Below, one piece after another: positions 31,441 to 38,293 of a stretch of DNA of 38,293 bases. The DNA is taken from positions 1 through 38,293 of the forward strand of contig CALWKT010000071.1 of assembly GCA_944381335.1 (NCBI GenBank), written 5' to 3'. The DNA comes from an uncultured Christensenellaceae bacterium (GTDB lineage: Bacteria; Bacillota_A; Clostridia; Christensenellales; UBA3700). The translations under genes and the position numbers were made by a program. Under the pieces are notes generated by a model, which had not been told where the DNA came from, did no database searches, and worked only from the letters and a program-made list of their open reading frames with translations. The number at the start of each line of letters is the position of its first letter. Position 1 is the first letter of the stretch.

Positions 31441-31536
31441 CGGAGCGCGGCGCTGCGTAAACTTCACGTTTCCTCCTCTGCAGCCCGGTCTCCGTCTTGG
31501 TCTCCCGTCGCCGGAATATTGCGGGATCCGACGTTC

Positions 31537-32499
31537 TCAGTACACTTCGTTGATCGGATTCCCGTCAAGAAAGGCTTCAAGGTTGCGCGCCGCGGCGTGT
31601 AAAAGCCTTGATCTCGCGTCTCTGCTCGCCCACGCGACATGCGGAGTGATTATGCAGTTCTTTGCCCCTATCAGCGCACTGCCGTGCACGGGCGGTTCTT
31701 CCGCCAATACATCCGCACCGTAGCCGGACAACGTGCCGTCCTCAAGCGCGGTTGCGACAACCTGTTCGTCCACGAGACCACCGCGCGCAGTGTTTATCAG
31801 TATCGCACCCTTTCTGACATTTGACAAAAAGTCCGCGTTCACCATCTTCACGTTACCTTCGTTGAGATCACAGTGAAGGGTTATCACGTCCGCTTCCCTG
31901 AGCAGATCGTCCTGACTCCCGACAAGCTTTACCCCTTTGTCTGCCGCGCACGTATGACGCTTGCAGGCGACGACGTTCATGCCCATCGCGAGCGCGATCT
32001 TCGCGACAGCCCTGCCTATGCTCCCGTAGCCGATTATGCCCAGAGTCTTGCCGGCAAGTTCTGTCACGTCGCCTTTGAACAGACAGAAATTGGCGCATCT
32101 GCCCCACTCTCCGTCCTCCACGCTCTGCGCGTGATCAAACAGCTTTGCCGCAAGCGCTGTCATCAGCATGACCGCATGCTGAGCGACGCTCATTGTCGAA
32201 TACGCAGGCACGTTGCAGACGGGTATCCCCCTCTTTTTCGCAGCGGCAAGGTCGACGACGTTGTAGCCCGTAGACAAAAGCCCGACGTATCTGAGAGAAG
32301 GGAGAGAATTAATCGTTTCCGCGGTCAGATTGACCTTGTTGTCAATGATCACGTCAGCGTCCTTCGCCCTGGCGACTACCTCGTCGTCGGGCGTGGAAGG
32401 ATATACCGTCACGTCTCCCAGTCTTTCAAACTCTTCCCAGGAAAGATCTCCCGGATTTGCGCAATTGCCGTCAAGCACAACTATCTTAAGCCGTTTCAC
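31537..32499 (-). CDS. D-isomer 2-hydroxyacid dehydrogenase
   Basis: 320 residues. Reduces a 2-keto acid to a D-2-hydroxy acid or the reverse with NAD(H). The Rossmann part has LGIIGYGSIGRAVAKIA (GxGxxG), and the catalytic residues appear as Arg in NTARGGLVDE, Glu in DVLAEEPPV and His in TPHVAWAS. Length is normal when starting at the GTG 32499; the longer frame is not needed, since the end of the ABC gene supplies GAGGGGG 10 bases upstream. It overlaps the ABC gene by 14 bases and closes the operon. Similar to hydroxypyruvate/glycerate-type enzymes but substrate unproven. Confidence 0.92.
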   Translation of the reverse strand: MKRLKIVVLDGNCANPGDLSWEEFERLGDVTVYPSTPDDEVVARAKDADVIIDNKVNLTAETINSLPSLRYVGLLSTGYNVVDLAAAKKRGIPVCNVPAYSTMSVAQHAVMLMTALAAKLFDHAQSVEDGEWGRCANFCLFKGDVTELAGKTLGIIGYGSIGRAVAKIALAMGMNVVACKRHTCAADKGVKLVGSQDDLLREADVITLHCDLNEGNVKMVNADFLSNVRKGAILINTARGGLVDEQVVATALEDGTLSGYGADVLAEEPPVHGSALIGAKNCIITPHVAWASRDARSRLLHAAARNLEAFLDGNPINEVY

Positions 32500-34267
32500 C
32501 GCCGTCAGCCCCCTCGTCGTATTCTTTATACTGAGCGTCGTACAACTTTCTGTACGCGCCGTTCTTTTCAAGCAGCTCCTTGTGAGTGCCGCGTTCCCTG
32601 ATCTCTCCGCCTTCGATGACGATTATCTCGTCCGCGCTCTTGATCGTGCTGAGCCTGTGCGCCACGATCAGCGTGGTTCTGCCTTTGCAAAGCTCGAACA
32701 GCGCCTTCTGAACGGTCAGTTCGGTCGCGTTGTCAAGCGCGCTGGTGGCTTCGTCTAGAATGAGTATGGACGGATCCTTGAGGAACACTCTGGCGATGCT
32801 CAGTCTCTGCTTCTGTCCGCCCGAAAGCTTGACTCCCCTTTCGCCTATCTGCGTATCGTAGCCGTCCTGAAGCCCGCAGATAAAATCGTGTATGTCCGCT
32901 CTCTTCGCGGCTGAGATCACGTCTTCGTCAGTCGCATTTGTCGCTCCGTACGCGATGTTTTCCCTGAAAGTGCCGGTGAACAGGAACACGTCCTGCTGTA
33001 CAATGCCTATGTTCTGCCTGAGCGAACGGTTGGAAATATTGCTGATCGGCGTGCCGTCGATATATATATTGCCTTGCTCAAGATTGTAGAACTTGGGGAT
33101 CAGATGGCAAAGCGTCGTCTTGCCGCCTCCGCTTGGACCGACGAAGGCGTATATCCTGCCGGCGGGGATGTCTATGTTGATATTTTTGAGCACCTCTTTG
33201 CTCCCGTCGTACGAAAAACTGACGTTTTCAAAACGCACCTCACCCTTCGGTTTCACGATGTCTTTCGCGTCCGGGTTCTCCTCTTCTGCCTGCGCATCCA
33301 TGATCTCGATATAACGCCTGAACCCGGTCACGCCGTCCTGGAGTTGCTCCGAAAACATCAGCAGGTTTTCAACTGGGGATATGAAAAGCGAAATGGACAG
33401 CATGAACGCCACGACGTCGCCGTAATCCAGCTTGCCGTATATGCAGAACAGTCCGCCCGCGATCAGCACCACGGCATTGCATATCTGAGTGGTGAAACTC
33501 ATGCTGGCGGAAAATCTGCCCATAGCCTTGTACGCCTTGGAGCGCCAGTTGACGTAGCCGGAATTGTTCTTTTCGAACTTGCTCTGCTCGTAAGCGTCGT
33601 TGGCGTACGCCTTGGTCACGCGTATGCCGGAAAGGCTGTTTTCAAGCGTCGCATTGATGTTGCCCGTCTCCTGCCTGCTCTTTTCGAAAGCGGCGTTCAT
33701 ATCGTTCTGCGCCTTTACCGATACAAGGATTATCACCGGAAGGAACGCGAACACGATCAGTGCGAGCGCCCAGTTTATAGTGCACAGATACACGAAAGAC
33801 CCGACGATCATGAACGACGAAATAAACAGGTTTTCGGGACCGTGATGCGCAAGTTCGGACACCGTGAACAGATCGTTGGTCATGCGAGCCATAAGCTGAC
33901 CCGTCTCGTGGTTGTCGTAAAACGAATACGGCAGTTTCTGAAGATGCGCGAACAGGTCGCTCCTCATTCTCGCCTGCATTTTCACTCCCATCACGTGACC
34001 GCAGTAGCTGATGTAATAATTCATGCTCGCGCGCACTATGTAAATACCCACTAGTCCCACGCCGAAAAGCACGATCTCTTTTATCATGCCTTGCGGGATG
34101 AACTCGTTGAGCATCTGCCTGGTCAGTATCGGATAAAACAGCCCGCTCAGCGAAAACACGAGCGAAGCCAGCATATCCAGAACGAACGTCGTCTTGTGCG
34201 GCTTGTAATACGCGACGAAACGCGCGAACAGACCGCGCTTTTTGTCTTTGACTTTCTTCTCTTTCAT
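32486..34267 (-). CDS. ABC exporter, fused permease and ATPase
   Basis: 593 residues, half-transporter with six membrane helices (about 20-310) then an ATPase domain: Walker A VGPSGGGKTTL, Q-loop, signature LSGGQKQRLSIARVFL, Walker B SILILDEATSALD and the H-loop VAHRLST. It works as a homodimer or heterodimer exporting lipids, drugs or peptides; no second half-transporter is adjacent, so a homodimer is likely. Neither the ATG at 34267 nor a GTG at 34279 has a clear ribosome binding site. The gene follows trxB and precedes a hydroxyacid dehydrogenase. Substrate unknown. Confidence 0.93.
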   Translation of the reverse strand: MKEKKVKDKKRGLFARFVAYYKPHKTTFVLDMLASLVFSLSGLFYPILTRQMLNEFIPQGMIKEIVLFGVGLVGIYIVRASMNYYISYCGHVMGVKMQARMRSDLFAHLQKLPYSFYDNHETGQLMARMTNDLFTVSELAHHGPENLFISSFMIVGSFVYLCTINWALALIVFAFLPVIILVSVKAQNDMNAAFEKSRQETGNINATLENSLSGIRVTKAYANDAYEQSKFEKNNSGYVNWRSKAYKAMGRFSASMSFTTQICNAVVLIAGGLFCIYGKLDYGDVVAFMLSISLFISPVENLLMFSEQLQDGVTGFRRYIEIMDAQAEEENPDAKDIVKPKGEVRFENVSFSYDGSKEVLKNINIDIPAGRIYAFVGPSGGGKTTLCHLIPKFYNLEQGNIYIDGTPISNISNRSLRQNIGIVQQDVFLFTGTFRENIAYGATNATDEDVISAAKRADIHDFICGLQDGYDTQIGERGVKLSGGQKQRLSIARVFLKDPSILILDEATSALDNATELTVQKALFELCKGRTTLIVAHRLSTIKSADEIIVIEGGEIRERGTHKELLEKNGAYRKLYDAQYKEYDEGADGGETA

Positions 34268-34308
34268 AGTAAACTTCACGCTTTTTCTGTTTTATCTTTC
34301 CGTCCGTC

Positions 34309-35214
34309 TCAGCCGCAGTATTCGCTCGCCGCGAGAGCCGCGACGCTTCCGTCTGCCGCCGCCGTGACAAGCTGGCGCACCTTTTTGGTGCGGCAGTCGC
34401 CCGCGACGAACACTCCGTCGCCTGCGATACAGCTTTCGTCCGCGACGATATAGCCCGCATTGTCTCTGCTGACCAGCCCTTCGAACACGTCGGTGGACGG
34501 AGTCTGACCGACCGCGACGAATACGCCGTCCAGCTTGAGTTCCCTCTTTTCGCCCGTCCTGGTATCTTCGAGGATCACGCCTTCAACCTTGTCTTTTCCG
34601 ACAAGCGAAACCACTTTTGCGTTGAGCACGAACTCGACGTTGGGCATATTCCTGACCTTTTCGACCTTTTCGGGTTCCGCTCGGAAACCTTCCCTGCGGT
34701 GTATCAGATAGACTTTCGCACACATCGAAGCCAGCACCTCTGCGTCCTCAAAAGCGGTGTTTCCGCCGCCCACGACAGCAACAGTCCTGCCCTTGAAGAA
34801 CGCGCCGTCGCAGGTCGCGCAGTATGACACGCCGTAACCGGTAAGCCTTTCTTCGTCCTCGACTTCGAGTTTGCGATTTTTCGCGCCCGTGGCGATTATA
34901 AGCGCTTTTGTCCACAACTCTCCGCCGTCGTATTCAATGACGAAACCTCCTTCCGAGCGTGTGACTTTCTTTACTTCAGCGCTTATCATCTCAGTGCCGA
35001 GCTCAGTCGCCTGATTGTATAGACCCATTGCGAAATCGTAGCCGCTGACCTTGCCGAGAGCGGGATAATTGTCCACTTGAGGGGTCACCACTATCTGCCC
35101 GCCCGGCATGTAGCCCTCAAAAATCACAACGTCTTTGCCGGCGCGCTTTGCGTATATCGCCGCGCTCATACCGGCTGTGCCGGCGCCAACGATCGCTATA
35201 TCTGTTTTGTTCAT
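34309..35214 (-). CDS. trxB: Thioredoxin reductase
   Basis: 301 residues, FAD- and NADPH-dependent enzyme reducing thioredoxin. The N-terminal FAD motif IAIVGAGTAGMSAAIYA, the active-site pair C132-C135 in YCATCDGAFF, the NADPH motif AVVGGGNTAFEDA, and the final GVFVAGDC are all present. Length is normal. GAGAGGTG lies 6 bases upstream of the ATG. No thioredoxin gene is next to it. It sits between the HD hydrolase and ABC exporter genes and would be expressed from the promoter at 35864. Confidence 0.96.
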   Translation of the reverse strand: MNKTDIAIVGAGTAGMSAAIYAKRAGKDVVIFEGYMPGGQIVVTPQVDNYPALGKVSGYDFAMGLYNQATELGTEMISAEVKKVTRSEGGFVIEYDGGELWTKALIIATGAKNRKLEVEDEERLTGYGVSYCATCDGAFFKGRTVAVVGGGNTAFEDAEVLASMCAKVYLIHRREGFRAEPEKVEKVRNMPNVEFVLNAKVVSLVGKDKVEGVILEDTRTGEKRELKLDGVFVAVGQTPSTDVFEGLVSRDNAGYIVADESCIAGDGVFVAGDCRTKKVRQLVTAAADGSVAALAASEYCG

Positions 35215-35225
35215 TTTTTCACCTC

Positions 35226-35834
35226 TCAGTTGTTGCCTATTTTTTCGTCCAGGTAGGACGCCATGATGTCCGCAATATGCGTAAGGACCGCCAGCGGATA
35301 TTTTTCGTACGCCTTGGAAATGCTGTAATCGCCGCCCTTGACCCTGACGTCGTAGCCGCCCATATGCCAGTTGATCGCCATCGCTTCTTCTCTGGTGAGC
35401 CTCATGAAGCCGTTGACGATATAGACCGACTTTTCACCGTGTCCGTAAGGTAGCTCCTCGTCTATCGCGAAATAGGGCACCCTTTCCCAGACGTCGTTTT
35501 TCTTCTGGTTGCGGTATTCGACCTTATAGAAATTGGCTTTGCAGACGTCGTGAAGAAGCCCGCAGATGACTATGCTCTCGTCCGTGATGGACGTGACGGC
35601 ATCGTTTGCCGCGTGCAGTTTCTTTTCCTGATCGACGAGCATTTTCAGGCGTTTGCAGACGTTGATGCTGTGTTCGCAAAGTCCGCCTTCAAACGCGTTG
35701 TGGAATTTAGAACTCGCGGGCGCGTAAAAAAAGTCGCTCTTGGACAGCCACTCAAGGAACTTGTCCGCTCCCGGGCGTTTGACGGCATTGTTGAAAATGG
35801 TGATGAACTCTTTCTTGTTTTCTTCGCAATCCAT
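35226..35834 (-). CDS. HD-domain phosphohydrolase
   Basis: 202 residues. H in CEHSIN, then GLLHDVCKANFYKV gives the HD pair and a later Asp near YLDEK; this is the metal-binding HD motif. The middle contains DVWERVPYFAIDEELPYGHGEKSVY, typical of small gut Firmicute HD proteins often found next to phage-derived genes. It likely cleaves a phosphomonoester or phosphodiester; the substrate is unknown. Strong ribosome binding site GAGGAG. First gene of the HD-trxB-ABC-dehydrogenase operon with a perfect promoter. Codons 2-5 are part of an inverted repeat with the promoter spacer. Confidence 0.88.
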   Translation of the reverse strand: MDCEENKKEFITIFNNAVKRPGADKFLEWLSKSDFFYAPASSKFHNAFEGGLCEHSINVCKRLKMLVDQEKKLHAANDAVTSITDESIVICGLLHDVCKANFYKVEYRNQKKNDVWERVPYFAIDEELPYGHGEKSVYIVNGFMRLTREEAMAINWHMGGYDVRVKGGDYSISKAYEKYPLAVLTHIADIMASYLDEKIGNN

Positions 35835-35863
35835 TGTTTTTCTCCTCTTTGTCGCTGGATTTT

Positions 35864-35892
35864 ATTATAGCGGATTGCGAAGAAGTTGTCAA
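35864..35892 (-). promoter_or_regulatory. Perfect consensus promoter of the HD-trxB-ABC operon
   Basis: TTGACA (35892-35887), 17 bases, TATAAT (35869-35864) on the minus strand. The spacer contains one arm (35872-35884) of a 13-bp inverted repeat whose other arm (35820-35832) overlaps the start of the HD gene. Confidence 0.9.
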
Positions 35893-35908
35893 TGTAAGGC
35901 GCTTTAAG

Positions 35909-36349
35909 TTAATCCCATCTCCGCGCCTCAGCCGCTGCGACTTTGAAATCGCGTTCAAGCTCTATCGTTCTCTTTACAAAATCGCACGCCTGAGAATTTG
36001 CCAGAGAATAGGTCCTTGAATAGCGCTCAAGCGAACTTATCGCCTTGTCCGCACCCAAGATAGCAGACCTCAGCACCTCGCCCGAGTCGTGCCTGCCCTT
36101 GAATTTAAACTCGATCCCCTTGACCGCGAACCATTCCGCGATCCTGTTTGCGTTTTTTGGCTCTTTCCCTTCACTTCTGATCGCCGCGTCGATCTCCTCT
36201 GCAAGCGCGACGTGCTTTGCGACGTAATCCGAAAGCGTTTTTCTAATCTTCTCCTCGTCGCAGAAGCGCGCCATGTTTTCAAGCGCTGTCGCGCCCATCT
36301 TTGCGCCTTTGGAGCACTTTGTCTCCAGCTTATAACTCTGTCCGTCCAT
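35909..36349 (-). CDS. Helical-bundle protein, ferritin-like/DUF2383-like
   Basis: 146 residues, almost entirely helical: four amphipathic helices including CDEEKIRKTLSDYVAKHVAL, AIRSEGKEPKNANRIAEWF, VLRSAILGADKAISSLE and FVKRTIELERDF. The pattern I-x-x-G-x-x-x-G-I/AIxxL and the PK-[ND]-x-N linker match a family of clostridial four-helix proteins similar to DUF2383. The function is unknown; metal-binding Glu/His are not conserved enough to claim ferritin activity. GGAGG lies 6 bases before the ATG. Not co-transcribed with the HD gene, which has its own promoter. Confidence 0.6.
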   Translation of the reverse strand: MDGQSYKLETKCSKGAKMGATALENMARFCDEEKIRKTLSDYVAKHVALAEEIDAAIRSEGKEPKNANRIAEWFAVKGIEFKFKGRHDSGEVLRSAILGADKAISSLERYSRTYSLANSQACDFVKRTIELERDFKVAAAEARRWD

Positions 36350-36482
36350 AAAAACCTCCGTTTTTTGGTTATTGTCCGTTTTTTTACATTATTTATTCGT
36401 TCATAAGACAAAAACCCCAAACGCGTCAACACAGCCGAAATCTAACTTTTGCCGAGCTAAAAATAAATATTCTACGTTTTAC

Positions 36483-36511
36483 TTGCAAAATCCGTTTTTT
36501 TATGGTAATAT
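36483..36511 (+). promoter_or_regulatory. Promoter of the tRNA-Ser region
   Basis: TTGCAA (36483-36488), 17 bases, TAATAT (36506-36511). It would start about 20 bases before the decayed tRNA copy and read through into the intact tRNA. Confidence 0.55.
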
Positions 36512-36538
36512 TGCTTTTGCAATTGAATATCGTTGCAT

Positions 36539-36617
36539 GCAGAGATGGCTGAGCTGGCCTAAGGCGAGACTCTCAATCGTGCGTACGGTAAAACGTACCG
36601 ACCGCCCCGTCTACTGC
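36539..36617 (+). pseudogene. Decayed tRNA-Ser copy
   Basis: The first 28 bases (acceptor strand, D-arm) match the intact tRNA-Ser 134 bases downstream, and the variable-arm bases around GTACGGTAAAACGTACCGA also match. The anticodon arm is shortened by 2 bases and no longer pairs, the T-arm is replaced and the 3' acceptor strand only partly fits (CTACTGC). It cannot fold as a tRNA. Confidence 0.75.
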
Positions 36618-36672
36618 AAGCAACCGATAAACAAACCTCATTAACGGGGATAAAAAACTTAATAATTTACTT

Positions 36673-36763
36673 GCAGAGATGGCTGAGCTGGCCTAAGGCG
36701 CACGATTGGAAATCGTGTGTACGGTAAAACGTACCGAGGGTTCGAATCCCTCTCTCTGCGCCA
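36673..36763 (+). tRNA. tRNA-Ser (GGA anticodon)
   Basis: 91 bases including an encoded CCA. Acceptor GCAGAGA pairs with TCTCTGC; the D-arm is GGCTGAGCTGGCC type; the anticodon stem CACGA/TCGTG holds loop TTGGAAA with GGA, reading UCC and UCU; a long variable arm (GTACGG/CCGTAC type) marks it as type II serine; the T-arm is GAGGGTTCGAATCCCTC. A very strong terminator follows 7 bases later. Confidence 0.97.
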
Positions 36764-36769
36764 AGAGGT

Positions 36770-36809
36770 ACTCATAAGAACCCTATCGTTCTTATGAGTC
36801 CTTTTTTTT
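36770..36809 (+). terminator. Strong terminator of the tRNA-Ser
   Basis: Perfect 12-bp stem ACTCATAAGAAC/GTTCTTATGAGT (36770-36781 with 36788-36799), 6-base loop, then CC and eight T residues. Confidence 0.95.
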
Positions 36810-36839
36810 GCGCAGAGAGAGGGATTCTCAGAACCCTCG
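36810..36839 (-). repeat. Inverted copy of the tRNA-Ser 3' end
   Basis: GCGCAGAGAGAGGGATTC-TCAG-AACCCTCG is the reverse complement of the T-arm and acceptor end of the tRNA (36735-36761), interrupted only by three extra bases. It begins right after the terminator T-run. It may be an att site remnant or a rearrangement scar. Confidence 0.8.
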
Positions 36840-36879
36840 TCAAAAGCGATAGCGTTGACAGGGTTCGGCAATCCGCGTA

Positions 36880-36966
36880 GCGGTTGCTTTCGCGGTCAGA
36901 AGGAACTTCCGACCTGCGCAGAAAACTGTTGAGCGAAACGATCCCGATACGCGGTTGCTTTCGCGG
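36880..36966 (+). repeat. Pair of 16-base direct repeats
   Basis: GCGGTTGCTTTCGCGG occurs at 36880-36895 and 36951-36966, preceded each time by similar ATCC(C)G-rich sequence. The stretch 36840-37020 holds short palindromes (CCGCGTAGCGG, AGCGATAGCG) and no gene; it looks like mobile-element debris next to the tRNA. Confidence 0.65.
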
Positions 36967-37080
36967 CTTGCAGAAAGCAAAGTAAGTGCAAGTTGAATTT
37001 GATTGTTTTGACAATTTATCTTTTTATTATATGGTTGTCGAGTGCGACATATCGATCAAAAACTCTTTTTTCGATGTGCC

Positions 37081-37863
37081 TTACAATTTTTTTCCGCACT
37101 CCTGGCAAAATTTTTCATTAGCGACCATTTTTCCGCAGTAAGGACATTTGATTTTACCTTGAAGTCGTCCTTCTACGTTCTCTCCGCAATTAAAACAGAA
37201 TTTTGCACCGACAGGCAACTCTGTGCCGCACATAGGACAAGACTGTTTATCGCTTTTGACTTCACTGCCCGACACGTTATTCAGCCCGTTATTAAGCATA
37301 TTAGTCATTACACCGCTCACACCTTGCATTGCCCCTAAACCTATGCCAATATCTGCAAACTGCCCTACCGAATCTTTCCCGGCAAGCTTGTCTGCGACGT
37401 CAAATCCTCTTTCCTGCTGATAGGTATATCCTTCTTGTCTGCGTTTCTGTGCAAGCGCTTGAGACTCTATTATCATTTTCTGCGCGTCGGTCTGAGCATC
37501 GATAACACTTACCCTTTGACGCAGTTGAGCCTCTGCTACCGAGGCGTACTGTCTGAAATGCAAATCCTTGAATTTTTCGTATTGATAATCTCCGTCCGGC
37601 TTGGCGATCGTTGTTATAAAAAACTGCTCAAGATACAACCCGTAATCTTCGAAATCCTTTTTCAGCAATCCTTTGATGACGTCGGAAAAATGTTGAAGAT
37701 TCTCATCCAGCTCAAAAACGCTTATTTTTTCAGTCTTGTGATATCTGAAAAAACGCTCTTGAACGAAGGGTACCAACTTCTGAGCGCCGCACCCGAATAA
37801 ACTTGTGAAACCAGCCTGATTATTTTTTTCAGACGAATTTTCCGCTGAGCCGACCGTCGACAC
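37081..37863 (-). pseudogene. SPFH/zinc-ribbon protein, N-terminally truncated
   Basis: The frame encodes about 260 residues matching the back part of SPFH zinc-ribbon proteins (YdjI/virion-core-like): the end of the band-7 domain with FSDVIKGLLKKDFEDYGLYL and FITTIAKPDGDY, the coiled coil SVIDAQTDAQKMIIESQALA, the linker with FADIGIGLGAMQGVSG, and two C-terminal zinc ribbons CPMCGTEL...CFNCG and CPYCGK...CQECG. The first 180 or so residues of the family are missing. The best start (GTG 37863) has no ribosome binding site. The frame continues upstream to the TAA of the lipoprotein gene, so it is either a remnant or expressed by fusion. Membrane or spore-coat role is speculative. Confidence 0.65.
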
Positions 37864-37944
37864 GAAAGACTGCTCGGATATCTGTCTGTCGACGAAGGAC
37901 TGAGCAAAATATTTTTCTATAAACGCCGATATCGCCGCTCTGTC

Positions 37945-38196
37945 TTATTCGGCAACCGCCTCTCCGGATATTTCGTTTACTATCCCGAGAACGAGAGTCC
38001 CCAGCACAGAATCCGCATATGCGATCGCTTCTTCGCTGTACTGCAAGGGTTCTTCCTGCCCTCCTTCGTCCTCTGAAGGCAGGTCGTCGGTTATATCTAT
38101 GCCGCTAACCGGACTTTTCTCTCCGGTGCACGCGGTTATTCCGCAACACGCGGCGATGAGTATCACAAAGACAAACAACGCGACCAGCCTCTTCAT
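37945..38196 (-). CDS. Small lipoprotein, possibly an interrupted longer gene
   Basis: 83 residues. Signal peptide KRLVALFVFVILIAACCG with lipobox ITAC (lipidated C23), then a mostly acidic tail (DDLPSEDEGGQEEP) and a short helix EEAIAYADSVLG. Good ribosome binding site AGGAGGGG 6 bases before the ATG and a promoter at 38223. The stop TAA (37945-37947) is followed in the same frame by 27 open codons (with a helix-like SAFIEKYFAQSFVDRQ) and then the truncated SPFH frame. The gene may be complete or cut short by a stop mutation. Confidence 0.6.
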   Translation of the reverse strand: MKRLVALFVFVILIAACCGITACTGEKSPVSGIDITDDLPSEDEGGQEEPLQYSEEAIAYADSVLGTLVLGIVNEISGEAVAE

Positions 38197-38222
38197 TTAT
38201 CCCCCTCCTGCTTGATATTTTT

Positions 38223-38251
38223 ATTTTATCACGCGCATATCCGTCCGTCAA
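38223..38251 (-). promoter_or_regulatory. Promoter of the lipoprotein gene
   Basis: TTGACG (38251-38246), 17 bases, TAAAAT (38228-38223) on the minus strand, 27 bases before the ATG at 38196. Beyond it, a GCCGGCA/TGCCGGC pair (38263-38290) approaches the window edge. Confidence 0.7.
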
Positions 38252-38293
38252 TGCCTTCTGAAGCCGGCAATTGAGCGTAAGCCTGCCGGCAAG

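Noticed and set aside
31396..31467. 23-residue minus-strand frame with a good AGGAGG before a GTG
   Set aside because: It runs straight through the bidirectional terminator at 31405-31440, so a real gene is unlikely; it may be a gene remnant.
36659..37014. Minus-strand frames of 70-80 codons over the tRNA-Ser
   Set aside because: They are translations of the tRNA and its repeats (RDSNPR-type artefact), not genes.
38263..38290. GCCGGCA/TGCCGGC inverted repeat at the right edge
   Set aside because: GCCGGC is itself palindromic, there is no T-run, and the context is cut by the window edge.

Overview
The window looks like chromosomal DNA of a low-to-mid GC Firmicute, most likely an uncultured gut member of the Clostridia. 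This is inferred from strong AGGAGG-type ribosome binding sites, TTGACA/TATAAT promoters with 17-base spacing, a CwlD-like amidase, an IS30-type transposase end, many carbohydrate-active enzymes, and a membrane protein with a ribosomal-L15-like tail. No rRNA, CRISPR array or complete prophage is visible.

Layout. Positions 1-400 hold the 3' end of an IS30-family transposase, several hairpins and an orphan tRNA 3'-end-like fragment. From 530 to 7.8 kb is a glycan-use locus: a GH38 alpha-mannosidase (+), then convergent to it a GPH-type sugar symporter with a translationally coupled ComEC-like metallo-beta-lactamase-fold lipid-anchored or membrane-anchored hydrolase (-), and a divergent AraC-family regulator (+). 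From 7.8 to 10.3 kb is an operon of two GNAT acetyltransferases and a TIR-domain protein whose C-terminal half looks like a degenerate methyltransferase fold. From 10.5 to 14.4 kb lie small single-gene units (YbjN-like, DUF4279-like, a lipoprotein, an RlmD-type rRNA methyltransferase, a 48-residue protein, a small membrane protein), nearly all with recognisable promoters. A GH27 alpha-galactosidase, an NlpC/P60 lipoprotein and a CwlD-like amidase follow. Next to the amidase is a cluster of four perfect DnaA boxes.

From 18.2 to 22.2 kb is a P-type ATPase-radC-ygjP-like operon. From 22.3 to 25.5 kb GH20 hexosaminidase and GH36 alpha-galactosidase form a pair. A large membrane/coiled-coil/L15-like protein spans 25.6-28.1 kb. 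An iron alcohol dehydrogenase-thiamine pyrophosphokinase-HAD phosphatase operon ends at 28.2 kb. A PaaI-like thioesterase is transcribed divergently. A four-gene operon (HD hydrolase, thioredoxin reductase, ABC exporter, 2-hydroxyacid dehydrogenase) runs from 35.8 to 31.5 kb. The right end carries a ferritin-like helical bundle protein, a tRNA-Ser(GGA) with a decayed copy in front and an inverted copy of its own 3' end behind, short repeats, and a truncated SPFH/zinc-ribbon gene lying in the same frame as an upstream lipoprotein gene and separated from it by one TAA.

Functional theme. GH38, GH27, GH36 and GH20 together with the GPH symporter and AraC regulator indicate use of mannose-, galactose- and N-acetylhexosamine-containing glycans (host or plant). 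The most unusual items are the TIR-methyltransferase-like fusion, the DnaA-box cluster away from any dnaA gene, the L15-like membrane protein, the putative leaderless transcripts and the tRNA-Ser repeat region.
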